This document shows positions 8,027 to 15,905 of a DNA stretch of 23,855 bases, in pieces (the first letter of the stretch is position 1; each line of letters opens with the position of its first letter). The translations under genes were made by a program, and so were the position numbers. Source of the stretch: Candidatus Thorarchaeota archaeon (lineage in GTDB: Archaea > Asgardarchaeota > Thorarchaeia > Thorarchaeales > Thorarchaeaceae); the NCBI GenBank assembly GCA_016839345.1, contig JAEOUL010000208.1, positions 1-23,855 of the forward strand, in the 5' to 3' direction. The notes under the pieces are model-generated. The model saw only the letters and a program-made list of their open reading frames with translations. It did no database searches and was not told the origin of the DNA.

Positions 8027-9268
8027 CTAATCTATAACTGGACTAGTGTCTGGATAATATTTCGACGCTCTAACGCGATCAGATGGTCTAACATCCTTCA
8101 TGAATAAAGCCACAATTGTTGCTAGAGTAGTTGTTACGACTAGAAACAAGATGGAGGCAGGAAGACCGTAGTTATCTCCGATTATCCCGAAGACGATTGG
8201 TGATATTGCACCTGGAATAGCACCCACAGAAAACAACAAACCAAACGCCATGCCTCTCGATTCTCTTGGACTGATTTCTGTGAGGTATGCTGTATTGGGT
8301 GGTACTCCGAGGTAGAAGAAGAAGCCAATGATTATCAACATGATAATCAGAACACTTTCACTCAAAGAATAGTTCAATAGGAGAAGAGCAGGTGTGGTAA
8401 GTCCTGTGGATATGACAAGGAACGGTACTCTCCTTTTCATTTTGTCTGAGAGAATAGATGCAATAATTTCACCAACAAGCCCAGCACTTAGCATGATTGT
8501 TGTCAGATACCCCGCCCAAACTAGATCGACAGGATATGTTTCGTAGAGATAAAGTGGCATTAGTAGGGATGTTGACCTGAACGACATGCCTCTCAAACCC
8601 ATGAGTAACAGACCAAGGAAATAGTTCTTGGTCCAGCCCTCTGTGCCTTCACACTCTTCCTCTTTATCCATAAATCCCTCTCTATATCCCACTCTAGATT
8701 CTCTCATAAGAAGAATAAACGGTACAAAGATGAGAAAACCCATCAAACCTAGTGCAATAAGTGACGGTCTCCATCCTCCGAGCCACACAAGTAAGGTCAC
8801 ACCAAGAAATGGAATTACAGCCATCCCAACGAGGCCTCCCATTGCCTGAATTCCTGTGGCTTTAGCCAAGTTCTTCTGGGGAAACTTCTCTGCAAGTGCA
8901 GGAAACACGCTTGGATGGTATCCTGATGCTCCAATTCCTAAGAACAGCTGAAAAATAGCAAGAATGATGAATCCTGGAGAATAGCTCGTGAGAATCATTG
9001 CTCCAGCACTCAACAGAATACTCGCAGAAATGAAAGTATCCCGCCAACGTGCTCCCCTGTCTCCAAGATATCCTACAACAAAGTGAGAGATAGTCATAGC
9101 AACAACTGCAGCACTAGTGATGATTCCTACTTGGGTGTAGGAGAGAGTTAGCTCTGCCTGAATCAGCGGGAGAAAAGGTGAGAGTGCACCCACGTATACA
9201 TGGTTCAAAAAATGAGCCATTGTAACTGCAACCAAGACAGAGTAGGAAGCTTTCGTGGCTCTCGACAA
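8027..9268 (-). CDS. Major facilitator superfamily (MFS) transporter
   Basis: This 413-aa integral membrane protein has about 12 predicted helices in two halves separated by a charged central loop (around residues 190-215, with KEEECEG). The loop between helices two and three reads VGYLGDRGARWRDT, a good match to MFS motif A. The second-half counterpart loop is LSDKMKRRVPF. The profile resembles drug, sugar or organic-acid permeases, and substrate cannot be assigned. It starts at TTG 9268 with GGAAGTGA and GGAG nearby upstream. The first hydrophobic helix begins at residue 9, so no large extension is needed. It heads the run of genes down to 5385. The structured element at 9339-9420 lies just upstream and could be its 5' leader. 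Confidence 0.92.
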   Translation of the reverse strand: MSRATKASYSVLVAVTMAHFLNHVYVGALSPFLPLIQAELTLSYTQVGIITSAAVVAMTISHFVVGYLGDRGARWRDTFISASILLSAGAMILTSYSPGFIILAIFQLFLGIGASGYHPSVFPALAEKFPQKNLAKATGIQAMGGLVGMAVIPFLGVTLLVWLGGWRPSLIALGLMGFLIFVPFILLMRESRVGYREGFMDKEEECEGTEGWTKNYFLGLLLMGLRGMSFRSTSLLMPLYLYETYPVDLVWAGYLTTIMLSAGLVGEIIASILSDKMKRRVPFLVISTGLTTPALLLLNYSLSESVLIIMLIIIGFFFYLGVPPNTAYLTEISPRESRGMAFGLLFSVGAIPGAISPIVFGIIGDNYGLPASILFLVVTTTLATIVALFMKDVRPSDRVRASKYYPDTSPVID

Positions 9269-9338
9269 TTCTCCAAATCACTTCCAAGGCTGAACAAGGC
9301 CACTATACGCATATGTTAAGCTTGCTGGTAGTGACAAC

Positions 9339-9420
9339 AAAAAATAACGTCGGTGAGCTGGCGACTGCGGAATACTCCAAGTCACCAGCATGTTCCGACT
9401 TCGACTCGGAAAGGTTGTTA
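9339..9420 (-). ncRNA. Candidate small structured RNA or structured 5' leader
   Basis: Read on the minus strand, this 82-base stretch has two strong hairpins and a T-run. The first hairpin pairs 9406-9411 with 9393-9398 (TTCCGA arms, seven-base loop). The second has ten-base arms, 9380-9389 with 9357-9366, with one G-U pair and a possible inner three-pair stem (GGA/TCC). A run of six T residues follows at 9344-9339, the archaeal termination signal. A TATA box at 9440-9448 is at the right distance for a start near 9420. Promoter, folded body and T-run together look like an independent transcript. The alternative is a regulatory leader of the MFS gene 70 bp further on. I cannot match it to a known RNA family. 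Confidence 0.5.
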
Positions 9421-9439
9421 GTAATTTCGAGATAAACCC

Positions 9440-9448
9440 CTTTTATAT
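9440..9448 (-). promoter_or_regulatory. TATA box for the candidate RNA / MFS gene
   Basis: The minus strand reads ATATAAAAG here, a strong TATA element flanked by A/T-rich sequence. It lies in the 231-bp gap between the subtilase stop and the MFS start. Transcription would begin near 9420, directly before the two hairpins. Confidence 0.5.
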
Positions 9449-9499
9449 TTTAATAATCAATATCTCGGCAATCATGGTGTATCAAAACACACTTAGATT

Positions 9500-11470
9500 C
9501 TAAATCAGTAGTCCTGAGGTCCAAAGCACAATCCTAAGAGCGATGAGTGCGTCATCAGCCGAACCATACTCGCCCAAAAATGCATAGTTATCTATAAGAT
9601 AATTGCTCCCGGTTATGACCATCCTGCCTACGTCTTCTTTGTACCCCATTACAGACAAGCTATCAGATCGTGCTAGACTGTGGCCATCTGGAGGAGGAAT
9701 GTTTATCGTGGCTCCCAAATAATGGAATCCATTGACTCCTGATGTGATGATGTGTGGTTCGATATTCTCTATTAGTATAGGATCATCTCCAGAAGATACT
9801 TCATTTATCATCAGAGAAAAGCCACTCCAACTGAGGAAATCATTCACTTGTGTTATATTGGTAGTACTTGATCCAAGAGTAACAACGAATATGCCCCCAC
9901 CTGAATCAAAGTAGTCTTCGTATGCTTGTTTTTCTGTTTCAGAGAATGGTAACGAGTATGTTGTCGGAGCTGTTGGAATCGTTTCATTGAGGCTTAATAC
10001 ACATGGATCTATTATTACAACTGAATCGAAATTCTGGAGAACAGAAAGTGTCGTTGCAGAGCTGTTACGTATCTCAGTCACTGAAATATCGTTAGATGTC
10101 AATTCCTTGTAGAATTCTCTAAATTGTCCATAATATGAATCAATAGACCATCCTGAATGACTTATGTCGAAAGCTACACGCGCTTCAGGGTCTGTGACTT
10201 CGAATGAAACATCTATACTGGTGGATCCATACTCTGTGGATGAGAATAGTACTGTCGCATCTACCAGCTCCATGCCAGATGTTGGAATATTGAGGGTTAA
10301 TGGAAATACAAGTGTTTGATTGACTTCGATATCTGTTGGAATATCAAAGATCTCCGGCGTCTCACTCTCTATGCTCACCTCGAAAGTAGTTGAACCTGAA
10401 GTGAAGAGTCTGATATTGAACTCATAGGTGTCTCCAGAGAATAATTTTTCATAGTCTATAGGCAAAACTCCAGGAAAGGCAAGACTAATCGCTGGAAGCT
10501 CACCTTCCTCAGCAGTTTCAGTTATCAGATTCAACGAGTTTTGGATATTTAGCAGGCCAGTTCCCACAACATAGCTCGGATATCCGTTCATTGGTGAGGC
10601 TCCTTTCATTAGAGCTGTAATAATTGAGCCGGGAGTGTGGGTAATATTGTTGGCGTCACAATATCCAATTAGTTCTGCAGCTGCACCAGCAACTCTCGGT
10701 GAGGCAAAACTTGTACCATAATAGCGTCCTCCTGAATCAGCGGCCCATCCATAGGCACTAATGTCTGGTTTCATATATTTCTGGTGAGTTGGACCTGTAG
10801 ACGAAAACTCAGCTGGCACTCCAGTTTCATACACTGCTGCAACTGCGATGCAACGATCAAAAACACTTGGGGATGAGATACTTGTACCCAATAGTCCACT
10901 GTCTCCTTCGTTCCCAGCAGAAGATACAAGAATTACTCCTTTTGAGAATGCCCATTCAATTGCTTGCTCAATAGGGTCGCCCAACACGGGGTCTGAACCA
11001 AGACTCATGCTGATCACACTACAGTTCTGTTCAACTGCCCATTCTATTGCGGCTACGAGAGCCATTGAATATGCAGACCCATCTTGACTCAGAACCTTTC
11101 CATTGACGATAAGTGCATTCGGTGTTTCTGCCACAAGATTTGCCACTAATGTTCCATGAGGAACATTTTCAGGTCGAGAGTCTGTCAAAGTATAGTCGTT
11201 CTCATCATACCCGTATTGAGTTTCAATGAAACTCTTTCCAGCCACAACTCTCCCCTGCAATGCGAAACCCACATCGATTCCAGAATCAAGCACAGCAACT
11301 CTCACCGGGCTATTGTTACTACCTACGAAAGGTCCCATTTGGATGAGGAAAACCAAACCTGATGAAATCACTATCATAAGGATGATAATGACTGCAAGTA
11401 TTCTGGATCCACTGGACCTTGCTTTTCTAGGTGAAGTTGTTTGCCAATAGTAGTCCATTCTATGCACCAT
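9500..11470 (-). CDS. Membrane-anchored subtilisin-like serine protease with GATase-like C-terminal region
   Basis: This is a serine protease of the S8 family, 656 aa. One hydrophobic anchor (23-46) follows a positively charged N-terminus (RKARSSGSR), so the protein is probably tethered with the catalytic part outside. The triad is complete: D62 in AVLDSGID, H105 in PHGTLVA and S254 in GTSFASP, with the oxyanion-hole N187 in SAGNEG. The catalytic domain starts directly after the anchor with no obvious pro-domain. After residue 300 comes a beta-rich region, then (about 435-656) an alpha/beta region with FDSVVIIDP, YFDSGGGIFVV and GRMVITGSNYLID. This domain order recalls eukaryotic site-1 protease. 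ATG 11470 or ATG 11458 are both possible starts. It stands alone, divergent from the P-type ATPase. Confidence 0.92.
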   Translation of the reverse strand: MVHRMDYYWQTTSPRKARSSGSRILAVIIILMIVISSGLVFLIQMGPFVGSNNSPVRVAVLDSGIDVGFALQGRVVAGKSFIETQYGYDENDYTLTDSRPENVPHGTLVANLVAETPNALIVNGKVLSQDGSAYSMALVAAIEWAVEQNCSVISMSLGSDPVLGDPIEQAIEWAFSKGVILVSSAGNEGDSGLLGTSISSPSVFDRCIAVAAVYETGVPAEFSSTGPTHQKYMKPDISAYGWAADSGGRYYGTSFASPRVAGAAAELIGYCDANNITHTPGSIITALMKGASPMNGYPSYVVGTGLLNIQNSLNLITETAEEGELPAISLAFPGVLPIDYEKLFSGDTYEFNIRLFTSGSTTFEVSIESETPEIFDIPTDIEVNQTLVFPLTLNIPTSGMELVDATVLFSSTEYGSTSIDVSFEVTDPEARVAFDISHSGWSIDSYYGQFREFYKELTSNDISVTEIRNSSATTLSVLQNFDSVVIIDPCVLSLNETIPTAPTTYSLPFSETEKQAYEDYFDSGGGIFVVTLGSSTTNITQVNDFLSWSGFSLMINEVSSGDDPILIENIEPHIITSGVNGFHYLGATINIPPPDGHSLARSDSLSVMGYKEDVGRMVITGSNYLIDNYAFLGEYGSADDALIALRIVLWTSGLLI

Positions 11471-11662
11471 TGATTGTTACTGTGTGCGGCATTGTCATTG
11501 CTTACCTAAGCTTTGAAGAACCTATCGACGACGGTAATGCTACCGGAAAGCTTCAAAAGGTTCCCAAACTAAAGAGCAGCTGTCGGACTTGAGGTAGGAA
11601 CATTCGAGTTTGATTTATCTGTAGTCTTTCTACACCAAATATACCCTTGAGAGGTCGTAGCT

Positions 11663-14572
11663 TTGTCCGAAGAAACCACCATTACTGATGCTTCAGTTCG
11701 CCCCTACCATTCAATGCCTCTCGAGGAAGTTTATGAGGTTCTTCAGGTCGAACCTAAACAAGGTCTGCCTTCAACTGAAGTGAGATCAAGGACCAGTGAA
11801 TATGGTGCAAATACAATTCCAAAGATTCGTGGTCCATTTTGGAAAGTCTACATTGCTCCTATTTTGAACTGGCTGATTACAATTTACATCATCAGCTCTT
11901 TTGCACTGATATTCATCGCTTATTTATTTCCATCAGATGAGAATGAAATGGCTCAAGCATTAGTATGGTTGGGTGTTGTTACTGTCAATGCTTTGGTAGC
12001 AATTGTACAGCAATTTCGAGCACAAAAGAAATTGGAAGCCCTTGAACAGCTTTCAGCAGGAGAGGCAAGAGTAATTCGTGATGGCTCTGAGAAGAGCATT
12101 CCACCAATGGAAATTGTTCCCGGTGATATTGTTATCCTAGAACAAGGTGATAGAATCCCTGCAGATGCTCGAATAATCTCTTCGTCAAATCTTACAACTG
12201 ATGAAGCTTCATTGACTGGTGAAAGCGTACCTGTAGTTAAAGATGGAAATTCCACTTTTCCAGCTGAAGCTGCAATTACTGATATGCGAAATATGGTGTT
12301 CTTCGGTTCCTATGTGGCAACTGGAATGGCAACAGTACTTACAACTGCTATTGGTGGTGGTACTGAGATTGGCAAGATTCAAGGAACCCTCGGTGAGCTG
12401 AACACAGGTGATATTCCTCTTCGTAAGAAAACAAATCTGCTTGCCAAATACTTGGGAATTGCTGCGATAGTACTAATGGCTGTGTCACTCTTATGGCAAG
12501 TCTTCCTCTATCCCATTGTCTACGGGACTGGTGAGATTATTCTTGATATCGATCTTATAATGGCACGAGCTCAGGAAGGTATCACTCGTGCGATGACTAT
12601 AATGCCCATCAACATTCCCCTCTTGACCACTATCGTACTCCTGACTGGAGTTCTTGCTATGGCGAAGAAAGGAGTCATTATCCGAGACCTCTCTGCAGTT
12701 GAGAGTCTTGGACGTGTAAGCGTGATATGTAGCGACAAAACTGGAACAATGACCCGGAATCAGATGACTGTCAAATACTGCTGGGATACACACAATCTCT
12801 ATTCGGTAAAAGGAGATGGATATGATCCAACTGGTGGCATCTACTTAATGAAAGGTGCCGATGATATTGTCACTCTCAAGGTTGAGGAAGATGAAGTAAA
12901 GGATATCTTCTCTTGGAAGGGTCTTTACCGTCTCGTAGTGTGTGGAGGCATCAACAACGACTCTGAGATTGTGCAAGAAGAGATACCCGATCAGGGCAGA
13001 ATCTGGAGGCCTTTAGGAGACCCCACTGATGCTGCATTATTGACATTGTTCAGAAAGAGTGGAATTGATGAAAAAGCAATCTCCAAGAAGTATGAGATTG
13101 TTGAGGAATTCCCCTTCGAGTCAGAATTGAAGCGGATGTCAAAGATATGCAAGGATGGGAAGAAATTCGTTGCTTTTGTCAAGGGTGCAACAGAGGTCTT
13201 GCTACCAAAATGTACATTGGTCAATGGAAAGGACACTCCCACAAAAATAACTGCTGATTGTGTCAATCGTGTAAGAACCATGACCAATGATTTTGCCGCC
13301 AAGGGGTATCGAGTAATATCGCTTGCTTATCGACACGTAGACCGTATTCCTACTGGAAAGGATGCTAGAGAGAAAACCGAGAAGGATCTCATCTATCTCG
13401 GATTTGCATGCATTGTGGATCCTCCACGAGACGGTGTCCGTGAAGCTGTCGCAGATTGCCACAGTGCTGGAATCAATGTGATAATGATTACTGGTGATGC
13501 ATCCGCAACAGCAAAGACAATCGCACAGGATCTTGGTATCTTCGGCGAGAACTCACTTGCTGTCGAAGGAACTCACATAGATGAAATCAGTGATGAAGAC
13601 TTTGCGAGAACAAATGTCTTCGCCAGAGTAAACCCTGAACATAAACAAGTGATAGTGGAAAGATATCAAGACCAGAAACGTGTAGTGGCCATGACTGGTG
13701 ATGGTGTTAACGATGCTCTAGCTCTTGCAATGAGTGACGCTGGTATCGCCATGGGAATCACAGGCACAGATGTGGCCAAAGAGGCTGCAGATCTTGTCAT
13801 TACCGATGATAGCTTTGCATCCATTGTAACAGGTGTCCATCAAGGCAGAGGTCTCTTCAACAAAATCCGAATGATGATTTACTTCTATGTGGCAATCAAC
13901 CTGTTTGAGAGCATCATCTTCTTTGGGGCATTGTTCATTCTTCCTGATTGGATCAACATGCTAACCGTGTGGCAGAGTCTCTATCTTGTTGTGACCACAC
14001 ATTCATTCCCGGGACTAGCTCTTGTCTTTGATCGCACGTCTCCAAGAGCGATGGAGGATAAACCAAGAGATAGCCAAGAGATTATCACACGTAACCTGGC
14101 AAAATTCATGGCACTCAATGTATTCCTAATGACAATTGGGGCTGCCGCTGTCTACGCACTCACATTAACTGGTTGGATGGGCATTATTGAAGTGTATCCA
14201 GAGAATAATCTTGGATTCTATGGACCAATAGATTCAGTCTTTAAAGCAACTGTCATGCTCCTCTCAGTAATTCTCATCGTTGAGAGCACGATGGTTCTGA
14301 TAATCCGTCGTATCAATATGCCGCTTTCAAAGAGCCTCCGTGAACCTGGAACTTGGATATTTGTAGTTCTTTTGGGTTTGATTTACATAGCTCACTTTCT
14401 ACTCATGTACGTTCCATTAGCTCAAGAAATTCTTGCACTATATGGTCTGGAATTCTATTTTGCTCCACTCACTCTATATGACTGGTTCTTTGTAATATTG
14501 GCATCATTACCAGCTATTATAGGAATGGAGCTGTACAAGCGACGGTTCAGAAAGAAGGAAATTGATCTGTAG
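11663..14572 (+). CDS. P-type cation-transporting ATPase with atypical ion-binding residues
   Basis: This 969-aa ATP-driven cation pump has the P2/P3-like layout: N-terminal cation-ATPase domain (to about residue 65), M1-M2, actuator domain with TGES (185-188), M3-M4, phosphorylation site D358 in DKTGT, nucleotide domain with KGATE, hinge GDGVND (679-684) and six C-terminal helices. All energy-coupling motifs are intact. The transport site is unusual. The M4 motif, usually PEGLP in Ca2+ pumps, is PINIP (315-319). M5 keeps N746 and E749. M6 has T779-H780 where Ca2+ pumps have T-D. The ion is therefore not predictable. The TTG start at 11663 follows GAGAGGT. It diverges from the subtilase gene. 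No metal-binding N-terminal domain is present, which argues against a P1B heavy-metal pump. Confidence 0.93.
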   Translation: MSEETTITDASVRPYHSMPLEEVYEVLQVEPKQGLPSTEVRSRTSEYGANTIPKIRGPFWKVYIAPILNWLITIYIISSFALIFIAYLFPSDENEMAQALVWLGVVTVNALVAIVQQFRAQKKLEALEQLSAGEARVIRDGSEKSIPPMEIVPGDIVILEQGDRIPADARIISSSNLTTDEASLTGESVPVVKDGNSTFPAEAAITDMRNMVFFGSYVATGMATVLTTAIGGGTEIGKIQGTLGELNTGDIPLRKKTNLLAKYLGIAAIVLMAVSLLWQVFLYPIVYGTGEIILDIDLIMARAQEGITRAMTIMPINIPLLTTIVLLTGVLAMAKKGVIIRDLSAVESLGRVSVICSDKTGTMTRNQMTVKYCWDTHNLYSVKGDGYDPTGGIYLMKGADDIVTLKVEEDEVKDIFSWKGLYRLVVCGGINNDSEIVQEEIPDQGRIWRPLGDPTDAALLTLFRKSGIDEKAISKKYEIVEEFPFESELKRMSKICKDGKKFVAFVKGATEVLLPKCTLVNGKDTPTKITADCVNRVRTMTNDFAAKGYRVISLAYRHVDRIPTGKDAREKTEKDLIYLGFACIVDPPRDGVREAVADCHSAGINVIMITGDASATAKTIAQDLGIFGENSLAVEGTHIDEISDEDFARTNVFARVNPEHKQVIVERYQDQKRVVAMTGDGVNDALALAMSDAGIAMGITGTDVAKEAADLVITDDSFASIVTGVHQGRGLFNKIRMMIYFYVAINLFESIIFFGALFILPDWINMLTVWQSLYLVVTTHSFPGLALVFDRTSPRAMEDKPRDSQEIITRNLAKFMALNVFLMTIGAAAVYALTLTGWMGIIEVYPENNLGFYGPIDSVFKATVMLLSVILIVESTMVLIIRRINMPLSKSLREPGTWIFVVLLGLIYIAHFLLMYVPLAQEILALYGLEFYFAPLTLYDWFFVILASLPAIIGMELYKRRFRKKEIDL

Positions 14573-14584
14573 GCATTTTCAGGC

Positions 14585-14604
14585 TCAGATATGGGTATCT
14601 CTGA
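14585..14604 (+). terminator. Weak hairpin after the P-type ATPase gene
   Basis: AGATA and TATCT arms enclose a TGGG loop twelve bases after the ATPase stop, with partial extension to TCAGA/TCTGA. A T-rich tract is lacking, so a termination role is only possible. Confidence 0.3.
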
Positions 14605-14605
14605 A

Positions 14606-14622
14606 ATGTATATACAATACAT
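14606..14622. promoter_or_regulatory. Palindromic operator-like site upstream of panB
   Basis: Six-base inverted arms ATGTAT and ATACAT surround a five-base spacer, about 15 bp upstream of the panB TATA box. This is a plausible regulator site near the promoter. Because it is A/T-rich, chance occurrence is possible. Confidence 0.3.
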
Positions 14623-14635
14623 ATTCTGCGTGACG

Positions 14636-14646
14636 AATATATATAG
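14636..14646 (+). promoter_or_regulatory. TATA box of panB
   Basis: AATATATATAG lies about 45 bp before the panB start. Transcription would begin near 14667, giving a short leader that contains the GGAG ribosome site at 14673-14676. Confidence 0.6.
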
Positions 14647-14684
14647 AAGGGTATTTCCTCTATCTTTTTGACGGAGATACAGAA

Positions 14685-15542
14685 TTGGTGAGAAAGACCA
14701 CATACAATATCCGCCTTATGAAAAAGAAAGGCAAGAAGATAGTCATGCTCACAGCCTATGATGCGCCTACTGCTGCGATTCTCAGTGAGGTTGGAGTGGA
14801 CATGATTCTTGTAGGGGACTCAGTTGGGAACTCGTTACTTGGCTATGAGAGTACAATCCCTGTCACTCTTGAAGATGTGATACACCACAGTGCCGCAGTT
14901 GCAAGGGCTCGTCCTGAATGTCTTATTGTCGGTGATATGCCGTTTATGTCTTACAAAGTCAGTATAGAACAGGCCTTGGAGAACTGTGGTCTGATGCTCC
15001 AAGAAGGCGGTGCTGAAGCTGTCAAGCTTGAAGGTGCAACAAAACATGTGGTTGACATCGTCAGATCTGTGGTTGATGTGGGTATCCCAGTCATGGGACA
15101 CATAGGACTTACTCCTCAATCAATATACCAACTTGGAGGCTATCGTATTCAGGGCCGAACAGCAGATATGGCTGAGGTGTTGGTTGAGCAGGCTGTTCAG
15201 TTGGAAGAAGCCGGAGCATTTTCCATGGTCATCGAACTAGTTCCTTCTGAAACTGCCAAGCTCATTACTGAAACCGTGAAGATTCCCACAATTGGTATAG
15301 GTGCAGGACCCCACTGTGATGGACAGGTTCTTGTTCTCTGGGACATGCTTGGTCTCTTCGAGGACTTCAAACCCAAGTTTGTCAAGAAGTACGCAAATGT
15401 TCGTGACCTGATTAAAAATGCAGTATCTGAATATTCTCAAGAGGTTCGAAGCGGTAAGTTTCCTGATGAATCACATAGCTTTGAGATGACTGAAGAGGAA
15501 ACAGGACGACTCTATGGTCGTACAAAACCTAGAGAGGACTAA
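14685..15542 (+). CDS. panB: 3-methyl-2-oxobutanoate hydroxymethyltransferase
   Basis: PanB transfers a hydroxymethyl group from methylene-tetrahydrofolate (or tetrahydromethanopterin in some archaea) to 2-oxoisovalerate, giving ketopantoate, the first committed step towards pantothenate and CoA. The 285 aa show the full family signature: MLTAYDAPTAAIL near residue 20, the metal-binding VGDSVGNSLLGY, VGDMPFMSY, EGGAEAVKLEG, GHIGLTPQSI, and IGIGAGPHCDGQVLV. A half-barrel enzyme of this kind is a cytoplasmic oligomer. Start: TTG 14685, or GTG directly after it at 14688; GGAG at 14673-14676 fits either. It has its own TATA box, so it is probably monocistronic. The substrate, 2-oxoisovalerate, links it to the branched-chain pathway that also uses LeuBCD. 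Confidence 0.96.
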   Translation: MVRKTTYNIRLMKKKGKKIVMLTAYDAPTAAILSEVGVDMILVGDSVGNSLLGYESTIPVTLEDVIHHSAAVARARPECLIVGDMPFMSYKVSIEQALENCGLMLQEGGAEAVKLEGATKHVVDIVRSVVDVGIPVMGHIGLTPQSIYQLGGYRIQGRTADMAEVLVEQAVQLEEAGAFSMVIELVPSETAKLITETVKIPTIGIGAGPHCDGQVLVLWDMLGLFEDFKPKFVKKYANVRDLIKNAVSEYSQEVRSGKFPDESHSFEMTEEETGRLYGRTKPRED

Positions 15543-15578
15543 CAATACATTATAGAACTAGATAAAATTAGGAATAAT

Positions 15579-15600
15579 CAAGCCCTTATGAGAGGGCTTG
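15579..15600. terminator. Hairpin between convergent panB and DUF1858 genes
   Basis: Perfect eight-base arms CAAGCCCT and AGGGCTTG enclose a TATGAG loop. It lies between the two converging stop codons and could act in either direction, although neither side has a long T-run. Confidence 0.5.
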
Positions 15601-15613
15601 CAAGAAGAGGAGT

Positions 15614-15823
15614 CTATTTCTCCTTCTTCTCAATCTCTTCATTTATGGCCTTGACGAGTGTGTCAGGATCTATACCGTGAGCCTGTGCACCTTGCTCGAT
15701 ACTCTCGTATCTTGCAGCTGCGCACCCATAGCAATGCAATCCATATTGAAGAAATACTCCAGCTGAATCAGGCCATTTCATGACTACTTCGCCAATGCTC
15801 ATCTCTTTCGTTACTGCTGCCAT
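15614..15823 (-). CDS. DUF1858-domain small protein with Cys pair
   Basis: This small protein (69 aa) matches the DUF1858 / hybrid-cluster-associated disulfide domain in shape: MSIGEVVMKWPDSAGVFLQYGLHC near the N-terminus, a C-x2-C pair (CYGC), and the ESIEQGAQAHGIDPDTLVKAINE tail. The family is usually linked to redox or nitrogen-oxide chemistry and occurs alone or fused to other domains; the exact function is unknown. I prefer ATG 15823, because AAGGTGA ends six bases upstream. The in-frame GTG at 15832 lies inside that site and would add three residues. A strong TATA box (15884-15893, minus strand) and an 18-bp perfect palindrome (15840-15857) precede it, suggesting tight regulation. The C-terminal lysine/glutamate stretch is charged and helical. 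Confidence 0.88.
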   Translation of the reverse strand: MAAVTKEMSIGEVVMKWPDSAGVFLQYGLHCYGCAAARYESIEQGAQAHGIDPDTLVKAINEEIEKKEK

Positions 15824-15839
15824 TGTGTTCACCTTATTA

Positions 15840-15857
15840 ACAATAATTAATTATTGT
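15840..15857. promoter_or_regulatory. 18-bp perfect palindrome, candidate operator of the DUF1858 gene
   Basis: ACAATAATTAATTATTGT is self-complementary over its full length. It lies just downstream of the start predicted from the TATA box at 15884-15893 and directly before the ribosome site. A bound dimeric regulator would block transcription. Confidence 0.5.
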
Positions 15858-15883
15858 CCACGGGTTCTGTTGCGAAATTTGCG

Positions 15884-15893
15884 AATATATACT
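15884..15893 (-). promoter_or_regulatory. TATA box of the DUF1858 gene
   Basis: The minus strand reads AGTATATATT. Initiation about 25 bases downstream would fall near 15862, next to the palindrome. Confidence 0.55.
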
Positions 15894-15905
15894 TTGCTTT
15901 AGCTA

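Noticed and set aside
9393..9411. Possible tRNA T-arm (stem with a seven-base CTTCGAC loop)
   Set aside because: The loop is out of register with the TTCRANY consensus and no acceptor, D-arm or anticodon arm can be built around it.
11497..11560. Repeated AAGCTT-containing words and a CGGTA/TACCG mini-hairpin between the subtilase and ATPase genes
   Set aside because: The pairing arms are not nested into a stable structure and the stem is short; no regulatory role can be supported.
11953..13462. Minus-strand frames of 86-103 codons opposite the P-type ATPase
   Set aside because: They lie antisense within a gene whose motifs are intact throughout; there are no promoters or ribosome sites of their own.
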